Positions 58,369-64,000 of a stretch of DNA of 64,000 bases are shown here, in pieces. Numbering within the stretch: position 1 is the stretch's first letter; each line of letters begins with the position of its first letter. This DNA comes from Pseudomonadota bacterium. Its GTDB lineage: Bacteria > Chloroflexota > UBA6077 > JAJPGT01. The notes beneath the pieces are model-generated. The model did no database searches and had not been told where the DNA came from. It saw only the letters and a list, made by a program, of their open reading frames with translations. Where the stretch lies: contig JAJPGT010000106.1 in NCBI GenBank assembly GCA_021325655.1, positions 1 to 64,000 on the forward strand, given 5' to 3'. The translations under genes and the position numbers were made by a program.

Positions 58369-59604
58369 ATGGCCAGGGAGCGCATCGTCGTCGGGATCGA
58401 CGTGGGCACCACCAAGGTGTGCGCGCTGATCGCGGCTGTGAGCGAGGACGACCAGCTCGAGGTGATCGGCGTCGGGGTCGTGCCGTCCCGCGGGCTGAAG
58501 AAGGGTGTGGTCGTCAGCGTCGAGGAGACGGTCGAATCCATCGAGGCGGCGGTCGCCAAGGCCGAGCAGCAGTCGGGCTTCAAGATCGTCTCCGCCTACG
58601 TCGGCATCGCCGGGGCGCACATCTCCTCGGTCAACAGCCACGGCGTCGTCGCGGTGCACCGCCACGATAACGTCATCACCGAGGACGACGTGAACCGCGC
58701 GCTGGAGGCGGCGCGGGTGGTGACGATCCCACCGGACCGGGAGATCGTCCACGTCCTGCCGCGCCATTTCATCATCGATGGCCAGGAGGGTATCAAGGAC
58801 CCGGCCGGCATGCTCGGGCACCGGCTGGAGGTGGACACCACGATCGTGGCCGGCTCGGCCACCTCACTGAACAACATGATGCGCTGCGTGGAGCGGGTGG
58901 GGATCGGGATCGACGACCTGGTGCTGCAGCCGCTGGCAGCGGGCGAGGCGGTGCTCACCGATGCCGAGCGGGAGCTAGGCGTGGTGCTGCTCGACATCGG
59001 CGGCGGCACCACCGACATCGCTGTGTTCTGCGATGGCAGCCTGGCGTATGCCTCGATCCTGCCGATTGGCGGCAACCACATCTCGAACGACATCGCCATG
59101 GGCCTGCGCACGCCGTTCGCCGCGGCCGAGGAGGTGAAGCTCCGGCACGGCTACGCGTTGCCAGAGCTGATCGAGGAGGATCGGACGATCGAAGTCGCCG
59201 CGTTTGAACGGGACGAGGGGCGCACGGTGTCGCTGCGGCTTCTCGGGGAGATCATCCAGGACCGCCTGGACGAAACGTTCGACCTGGTACGCGAGCAGCT
59301 TGCGAAGGGCGGCTATGAGGGCGGACTGCCGGCGGGGATCGTGCTGACCGGTGGGACCGCGCAGCTCCGGGGTATTCGTCGGCTCGCCGCGCAGCGTTTC
59401 CAGGGTCCGGTCCGCATCGGCGTTCCGACAGGGATGTTCGGCCTGGTCGATACGATTAGCGGGCCGGCCTTCGCGGCCAGCGCAGGGTTGCTCAAGTACG
59501 GGCTGAAGCAGGAAGAGGACGGGGCGAGCCAGCGCCACACTCCCAGCCCGCTCTCCGGCGCCGTTGGCTCAGTGCTCACCTGGCTCAGAAGTTTTCTTCC
59601 CTAA
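58369..59604 (+). CDS. ftsA: Cell division protein FtsA (actin-like)
   Basis: This 411-residue protein starts at ATG 58369, with GGAGAG upstream. The actin/Hsp70-type fold shows phosphate-1 IVVGIDVGTTKVCALIAAV, the SHDS-like 1C domain KKGVVVSVEETVESIEAAV, phosphate-2 VVLLDIGGGTTDIAVFCDG, GLRTPFAAAEEVKLRHGYA and the adenosine motif GIVLTGGTAQLRGIRRLA. It ends in an amphipathic segment (SVLTWLRSFLP) that should bind the membrane. It tethers FtsZ filaments and signals to the septal synthesis complex. Confidence 0.97.
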   Translation: MARERIVVGIDVGTTKVCALIAAVSEDDQLEVIGVGVVPSRGLKKGVVVSVEETVESIEAAVAKAEQQSGFKIVSAYVGIAGAHISSVNSHGVVAVHRHDNVITEDDVNRALEAARVVTIPPDREIVHVLPRHFIIDGQEGIKDPAGMLGHRLEVDTTIVAGSATSLNNMMRCVERVGIGIDDLVLQPLAAGEAVLTDAERELGVVLLDIGGGTTDIAVFCDGSLAYASILPIGGNHISNDIAMGLRTPFAAAEEVKLRHGYALPELIEEDRTIEVAAFERDEGRTVSLRLLGEIIQDRLDETFDLVREQLAKGGYEGGLPAGIVLTGGTAQLRGIRRLAAQRFQGPVRIGVPTGMFGLVDTISGPAFAASAGLLKYGLKQEEDGASQRHTPSPLSGAVGSVLTWLRSFLP

Positions 59605-59644
59605 GCGAGTACACTGATACGCAATTGAGATATGGAGGCGTCGG

Positions 59645-60841
59645 ATGGCGGCAGAGCTCGATGGATCCGCGCGCATCATCGTCATCGGCGTCGGCGGTGG
59701 CGGCTCCAATGCAGTAAACCGAATGATCCAGGCGGGCGTGCGCGGCGTGGAATTCGTCGCGGTCAATACCGATGCGCAGGCGTTGGCGCGGTCTGAAGCG
59801 CCGACGCGCTTGCGCATCGGCGAAAAGCTGACGCGTGGCTTAGGCGCTGGGGGCAACCCGGCGATCGGGGAGAAGGCGGCTGAGGAGAGCGCTGAGGGGA
59901 TCTACCAGCTCTTCAAGGGCGCGGACATGGTGTTCATCGCCGCCGGCATGGGCGGCGGCACCGGCACCGGAGCCTCGCCGGTGATCGCCTCCATTGCCCG
60001 CGACGTTGGGGCGCTCACGGTTGGAGTAGTCACCAAGCCGTTTGCCTTCGAGGGGGCGCGCCGCCGCGAGGCGGCGGAGCAGGGCATTGCCAACCTGAAG
60101 CAGAAGGTCAATACTCTCATCACCATTCCCAACGACCGGCTGCTGGCGGTGATCGACAAGCGCACCTCGCTGGAGGCCGCCTTCGGGGTGGTAGACGACG
60201 TGCTCCGCCAGGGGATCCAGGGCATCTCCGAGCTCATCACCGAGCCCGGCCTGGTGAACCTGGACTTCGCCGACATCAAGTCGATCATGACCGAGGCCGG
60301 CTCGGCGCTGATGGCGATCGGGCGCGGCACTGGCGACCAGCGTGCGACGGAGGCGGCCAAGATGGCGATCTCCAGCCCGCTGCTGGACGTCTCGATGGAG
60401 GGTGCCAAGGGGGTGCTGTTCAACATCACCGGCGGCGCCGACCTCACCCTCGCCGAGATCAGCGAGGCGGCGGACATTATCTCGCGCGCCGCCGACCCGG
60501 ACGCGAATATCATCTTTGGCGCGGTGATCGATCCCCGGCTGCAGAGCGAGGTCAAGATCACGGTGATCGCCACCGGCTTCGACGACGGCGCGCGACCGTC
60601 CGGGGGCCAGCGCGAACCGCGCGGGGTGGAGCGCGGCCGAGACCATCGCGAGGTGCTCCGCGAGCCGCTCGGGGAGCCGAGCTATGCCGGGGATCGCCTG
60701 ACGCTCGGCGAGCGACTGCGGCAGACCCATGGCGCTCCCCCACCCCGGCGGGAGCCGCCGGACCTCCCCCCATTGATCGACGAGGAGGACGACCTGGACC
60801 TGCCGCCGTTCCTGCGACGGCGTGCCCAGCGCGATCGGTGA
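59645..60841 (+). CDS. ftsZ: Cell division GTPase FtsZ
   Basis: This 398-residue tubulin homologue starts at ATG 59645, preceded by GGAGG. It shows [20 protein letters not shown], the GTP signature GGGTGTG (residues 103-109), [20 protein letters not shown], the synergy T7 loop [13 protein letters not shown] and [16 protein letters not shown] linker of about 70 residues, rich in Arg/Glu/Pro, leads to the conserved C-terminal peptide [12 protein letters not shown], which binds FtsA and other partners. It overlaps pgeF by four bases (GTGA). Confidence 0.98.
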   Translation: MAAELDGSARIIVIGVGGGGSNAVNRMIQAGVRGVEFVAVNTDAQALARSEAPTRLRIGEKLTRGLGAGGNPAIGEKAAEESAEGIYQLFKGADMVFIAAGMGGGTGTGASPVIASIARDVGALTVGVVTKPFAFEGARRREAAEQGIANLKQKVNTLITIPNDRLLAVIDKRTSLEAAFGVVDDVLRQGIQGISELITEPGLVNLDFADIKSIMTEAGSALMAIGRGTGDQRATEAAKMAISSPLLDVSMEGAKGVLFNITGGADLTLAEISEAADIISRAADPDANIIFGAVIDPRLQSEVKITVIATGFDDGARPSGGQREPRGVERGRDHREVLREPLGEPSYAGDRLTLGERLRQTHGAPPPRREPPDLPPLIDEEDDLDLPPFLRRRAQRDR

Positions 60842-61617
60842 GACGCCTCCAGCGCGGCGGGCTGCCGCTCGCCGAATTCGACCTGCTGGCCGGCCTGCCC
60901 GGCCTCGTCCATGCCGTCAGTACCCGCCATGGCGGGGTCAGCCCGGCTCCGTTCGACACCCTGAACCTGGGACTGTCGTGCGGAGATGCGCCCGAGAACG
61001 TGGCGGCCAATCGCCGCCGCCTCGCCGAGGCGGTTGGCGCCCGTCCCGAGCAGCTCGCGACCTGCTTCCAGGTGCATGGCGCGCAGGTGGTTCACGTCGA
61101 CGACCAGCCCGCCGAGGTGCTGCGCCGCGAGCACGCCGACATCCTGATCACCAACCGACCCGGGCGCTTTCTGATGCTGCGCTTCGCCGACTGCGTCCCG
61201 CTGCTGCTGGTCGATCCCCGGCGGCGGGCGCTGGCGCTGGCCCACGCCGGCTGGCGCGGCACCGCCGCGGATGTCGCCGTCGCAGCGGTGCGGGCGCTGA
61301 GCGAGCAGTTCGGCAGCGCCCCGCGCGACCTGCTGGCCGGCGTCGGCCCGGCCATCGGCCCGTGTTGCTACGAGGTAGGTGAGGAGGTTGCCGCCCACTT
61401 CGCCCACCGGCCAGGTGGCGTGCGACGCGACGGCCAGCGCATTATGCTGGACCTGTGGGCCTTGAACCGCGAGGCGCTGCTGGCGGCCGGCGTGCCCGCG
61501 GCACAGATCGAACTGAGTGCTCTCTGTACCCGCTGCCACAGCCGCGACTTCTTCTCCCACCGTGCCGCGGGCGGCGGGCCCAGCGGCCGCTTCAGTCTGA
61601 TCGCGAGCCTCCAATGA
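60838..61617 (+). CDS. pgeF: Purine nucleoside phosphorylase/polyphenol oxidase-type protein PgeF (YfiH/LACC1 family)
   Basis: This 259-residue protein starts at GTG 60838, overlapping the ftsZ stop. The family's Cys/His metal site is present: [50 protein letters not shown]. The [17 protein letters not shown] segment and [14 protein letters not shown] near the end are also conserved. Family members act on purine nucleosides, or in Escherichia coli remove mis-inserted L-Ser from peptidoglycan precursors (PgeF). Location right after ftsZ is common. Confidence 0.93.
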   Translation: MRRLQRGGLPLAEFDLLAGLPGLVHAVSTRHGGVSPAPFDTLNLGLSCGDAPENVAANRRRLAEAVGARPEQLATCFQVHGAQVVHVDDQPAEVLRREHADILITNRPGRFLMLRFADCVPLLLVDPRRRALALAHAGWRGTAADVAVAAVRALSEQFGSAPRDLLAGVGPAIGPCCYEVGEEVAAHFAHRPGGVRRDGQRIMLDLWALNREALLAAGVPAAQIELSALCTRCHSRDFFSHRAAGGGPSGRFSLIASLQ

Positions 61618-62357
61618 GCACACTCAGCCCAACGAACACCTCGGAGCCGGTCCCGCCACCCGCCTGGCTGGCCGACAACGTGGCCCGGGTGCGGGAGCGC
61701 ATCGCAGAAGCTGCCCTGCGCGCCGGCCGCCAGCCCGGCGACGTCCGTCTCGTCGGCGTAACCAAGACGCATCCGGCCGAGCTGGTCATCGCGGCGGCGC
61801 GCCTGGGGCTGCGCGACTTCGGCGAGAACCGCGTCCAGGAGGCAGCAGCCAAAATCCCCGTGGTCAACGCCGCGCTCGCCTCGCCGCCCACCTGGCACCT
61901 GGTTGGCACGCTTCAGCGCAACAAAGTGAAAGCCGCGTTGTCATTATTCGCTATAATCCAGTCCGTCGACAGCGTCAGGCTGGCCGAGACCATCTCCAGG
62001 CTGGCGCATGATGAGCCCTTCCCTGTTCTACTCGAGGTGTACCTGGGGGGCGACCCGACGCGGCCCGGATTCCGCCCCGCCGAGCTGACCGCGGCTGTCG
62101 AGCGTATCGTGGCGCTACCTGGGCTGCGGATCCAGGGGTTGATGACGGTAGCGCCGCTGGGCCTGGCCGAACGTGAAACCCGCGCCTGCTTCGCTCGGCT
62201 GCGGGAGCTCCGCGACCGCTTGGCCACGCAGTTCCCGCGCGCTGACTGGCGGGAGCTATCCATGGGGATGACTGACGACTTCCCGCTGGCGATCGCCGAA
62301 GGAGCCACCTGCGTACGTATTGGCCGGGCGCTATTTGGAGAACGACTCTCGTGCTGA
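61614..62357 (+). CDS. yggS: PLP homeostasis protein YggS (PLPBP family)
   Basis: This 247-residue protein starts at ATG 61614, overlapping the pgeF stop (ATGA). The fold-type III PLP barrel is marked by VRLVGVTKTHPAELVIAAAR with the PLP lysine, LRDFGENRVQEAAAKIPVVN, TWHLVGTLQRNKVKAALSLF, SVDSVRLAETISRLA and ELSMGMTDDFPLAIAEGATC with VRIGRALFG. It binds PLP and helps to balance vitamin B6 and amino acid pools rather than acting as a racemase. yggT overlaps its end; sepF, common at this point, is missing. Confidence 0.96.
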   Translation: MSTLSPTNTSEPVPPPAWLADNVARVRERIAEAALRAGRQPGDVRLVGVTKTHPAELVIAAARLGLRDFGENRVQEAAAKIPVVNAALASPPTWHLVGTLQRNKVKAALSLFAIIQSVDSVRLAETISRLAHDEPFPVLLEVYLGGDPTRPGFRPAELTAAVERIVALPGLRIQGLMTVAPLGLAERETRACFARLRELRDRLATQFPRADWRELSMGMTDDFPLAIAEGATCVRIGRALFGERLSC

Positions 62358-62611
62358 CAACGTTTCTGCAGACCTTCGTCTACTACCTGATCCAGATCCT
62401 GGTTATCGCCATCGTCGCCCGGGCGCTGCTGTCGTGGTTCAACCTGCGCGCGGACAATCCGCTGGTCGTGCTGCTGTACGACGTGACTGAGCCGATCCTC
62501 GCCCCGCTGCGGCGGATCATCCCCCAGATCGGGATGATCGACATCTCTCCACTGGTCGCGATTCTCCTGCTGCAGGTCATGCAGCAGCTCATCAGCAGCA
62601 TCATCCGCTAA
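62351..62611 (+). CDS. yggT: YggT-family membrane protein
   Basis: This 86-residue protein starts at GTG 62351, overlapping yggS by seven bases. One hydrophobic segment at the N-terminus (TFVYYLIQILVIAIVARALL) and another at the C-terminus (ISPLVAILLLQVMQQLISSI) flank a loop with the family pattern SWFNLRADNPL, YDVTEPILAPLRRIIP. YggT proteins are linked to membrane organisation and osmotic tolerance and are often the last gene of this cluster. It converges on the minus-strand DUF167 gene. Confidence 0.93.
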   Translation: MLTTFLQTFVYYLIQILVIAIVARALLSWFNLRADNPLVVLLYDVTEPILAPLRRIIPQIGMIDISPLVAILLLQVMQQLISSIIR

Positions 62612-62708
62612 CATCGCCGCCACGACGAACCCGGAACTGGCCGCGTCTCTGCTGTTCCCGCGGGCACCCGTGAGCCTCGCTCCGTCGCACGCCTGGACGC
62701 CGTGGCAA

Positions 62709-62981
62709 TCAAGGGGTTCCCCGCGTCGGTGGCAGCCGGCGCAGCACCTCGTCCCAGCGCTCCAGCGGCACCTCCACCACCTTCAATCGCGCCCGCGCCC
62801 CACGCACCAGCCGCACGCTGGAGCGCGGCACCCCGAGCCACTCTGCCAGCAGCGCCACCACGGCCTGGTTCGCCTGCCCCTCCACCGGTGGCTGGCGCAC
62901 CCAGAGCTCCAGCATGCCGTCTGGCCGCGCCACGACTGCCTCCCGCGGCGCCCCGGGATGGACACGGACCGTCAGCCGCAT
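62709..62981 (-). CDS. DUF167/YggU-family protein
   Basis: This 90-residue protein starts at ATG 62981; a GTG 24 bases upstream is also in frame. The family signatures are RLTVRVHPGAPREAVVARPD, LELWVRQPPVEGQANQAVVA, LLAEWLGVPRSSVRLVRGAR and ARLKVVEVP. It is a small alpha/beta protein of unknown role, usually encoded close to yggT in this cluster; here it is on the opposite strand. Confidence 0.92.
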   Translation of the reverse strand: MRLTVRVHPGAPREAVVARPDGMLELWVRQPPVEGQANQAVVALLAEWLGVPRSSVRLVRGARARLKVVEVPLERWDEVLRRLPPTRGTP

Positions 62982-63048
62982 GGAGCGGCCGCACGCGAAC
63001 CGCACTGACGCCCGGCGCTGAGGAGACTGAGCACAGCGGCCTCGGCCA

Positions 63049-64000
63049 CTAGGCGCTGGAGACGCTCGCCCGGCGCGAGGTGGCGGGGGGCCGCGCGCTG
63101 GCCAGGCGCGCCGTGGCCGGGCGGGATAGCACCTGCAAGCAGAGGTAGCTCAGGCTGCCGAACAGAAGGGTCATGACACCGGCGTGGGCAAGGGTGCTGA
63201 AGAGGCTCATCCGGGTAAGCACGACCAGGCCGCCGCCCAGCGCCTGGAGCGTGACCAGCAGCAGCGCCACCGCGCTCCCCCGGGCCAGGTCAGGGCGCGC
63301 TAGGCGGAGCCGCTGCCCCCAGAGCGCCAACCCGGCCAGCAGCAGCAAGCTGCCGAGCGCGGCGAGGCGGTGGGCAAACACGGCGGCGACCGGCGCCGAG
63401 AGCGCGGGGATGAGGGCCCCGCCGCACAGCGGCCAGTCCAGGCAGGCGAGGCTGGCGCCGGTGTGGCGGACGTAGGCACCCAGGTAGACGACGAGGTACA
63501 CGTAGGCGAGGCTGGCCCAGGCGGCGCGTCGGAACGCGGGTGGCGCCGGCCGGTCGCGCGGCGCCTCGCCGGCCGGCTCGCGGAGGACGACGGCGGTCAG
63601 GAAGACGCTGGCGAACGCGACCAGCGAGATGCCGAAGTGTAGCGCCAGCACCGCGGGTGACTGTGGCGCCAGCACCGCCCAGGCGCCCAGGCCAGATTGC
63701 ACCAGCAGCGAGCCGAGCATCAGCGGAACCAGCACCCGGATCTCGGTGCGCTCGCGCCAGCCCATCCAGGCGCCGACGGCGAGCGCAAAGATGAGCAGCC
63801 CGACGATTCCCGTCACCGCGCGGTGGCTGAACTCGATCGCTGTCTGCAAGGCAAACTCCGGAATGAACTGGCCGTGGCACAAGGGCCAGGAGCGGCCGCA
63901 GCCTTCGGCCGACCCGGTATTGGTCACCGCGGCGCCCATGAGCAGCACCAGGAACATGCCGGCGGTCGCGGCGCACGACAGCCAGCGCACAGCACGTTGC
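63049..64000 (-). CDS. ctaA: Heme A synthase CtaA (COX15 family), 5' end probably cut by the window
   Basis: At least 313 residues. A GTG at 63990 could start it, but comparison with CtaA suggests a few more N-terminal residues, and the frame is open to the window edge. Eight membrane helices form two four-helix repeats. Repeat 1 has the Cys pair in GCGRSWPLCHGQFIP and the heme His in IEFSHRAVTG. Repeat 2 has SLACLDWPLCGGALIP and AVFAHRLAALG. It oxidises the C8 methyl of heme O to make heme A for an aa3-type terminal oxidase, so the organism is likely an aerobe. Confidence 0.94.
   Translation of the reverse strand, partial: QRAVRWLSCAATAGMFLVLLMGAAVTNTGSAEGCGRSWPLCHGQFIPEFALQTAIEFSHRAVTGIVGLLIFALAVGAWMGWRERTEIRVLVPLMLGSLLVQSGLGAWAVLAPQSPAVLALHFGISLVAFASVFLTAVVLREPAGEAPRDRPAPPAFRRAAWASLAYVYLVVYLGAYVRHTGASLACLDWPLCGGALIPALSAPVAAVFAHRLAALGSLLLLAGLALWGQRLRLARPDLARGSAVALLLVTLQALGGGLVVLTRMSLFSTLAHAGVMTLLFGSLSYLCLQVLSRPATARLASARPPATSRRASVSSA

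Noticed and set aside
1..64000. CRISPR arrays, insertion sequences, prophage or integrase genes
   Set aside because: No regularly spaced repeats of CRISPR type, no transposase or integrase frames and no long terminal inverted repeats were seen; the tRNA genes have no adjacent integrase.

Overview
The window reads as about 64 kb of a high-GC, single-membrane-type bacterial chromosome. Gene content (a mraZ-to-ftsZ division cluster, heme A synthase, Tat-dependent sugar-binding proteins, Gfo/Idh/MocA and zinc dehydrogenases, a PknB-type kinase) and protein flavour suggest a Chloroflexota bacterium close to Thermomicrobia (Sphaerobacter-like). That placement is inference from memory of the families, not a database result.

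Layout. 1-1493: start of a NodU-type carbamoyltransferase and an SGNH hydrolase, both minus strand. 2258-6061: a ribose/xylose-type ABC importer (lipoprotein binding protein, double-NBD ATPase, permease). 6189-10752: slipin, then a minus-strand trio (unknown protein, FKBP lipoprotein, peroxiredoxin), a cupin and a membrane protein ending in a helix-turn-helix. 11556-18401: secreted BNR-repeat protein, a peptidase-S51-like/CysRS-tail fusion, an alpha/beta hydrolase, and two Gfo/Idh/MocA oxidoreductases, one fused to a ThuA-like domain. 18550-24385: esterase, HAD phosphatase, a MarR/VOC/SnoaL operon, a Ser/Thr kinase and a small secreted peptide. 24452-36141: a carbohydrate-catabolism block with a five-gene minus-strand operon (zinc dehydrogenase, enolase-superfamily dehydratase, GntR/FadR regulator, SDR, class III CoA-transferase), a second ABC importer (single-NBD ATPase and permease on plus, binding protein convergent on minus), a DUF4380-like protein and a glucose dehydrogenase. 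36308-45436: ECF sigma and anti-sigma, small stress-type proteins, a broken LuxR regulator, a histidine kinase, two tRNAs, and an MshA-like glycosyltransferase beside a PIG-L deacetylase. 45506-62611: zinc-ribbon protein and the division/cell-wall cluster mraZ-rsmH-ftsL-ftsI-murF-mraY-murD-ftsW-murC-murB-ftsQ-ftsA-ftsZ-pgeF-yggS-yggT. murE, murG, ddl and sepF are not in it. The end holds DUF167 and ctaA on the minus strand.

Most notable signals. (1) The minus-strand peroxiredoxin at 7030-7527 has an in-frame TGA exactly at the peroxidatic cysteine codon, with a short GU-loop hairpin at SECIS distance: a probable selenoprotein that would otherwise be annotated as a truncated ORF. (2) Two copies of a promoter-plus-operator cassette carrying ACTGGTC-N-GACCAGT, a FadR-type palindrome, lie upstream of the sugar operon and of the second sugar-binding protein. 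They tie both to the GntR regulator encoded in the operon. (3) murD, normally essential, carries an in-frame TAG. (4) Four GTGG repeats at exact 10-bp spacing sit just after the mraZ promoter, as expected for MraZ autoregulation. (5) Several single-base frameshifts in or near G/C-rich runs could be real decay or assembly errors, and this limits confidence in the broken genes.
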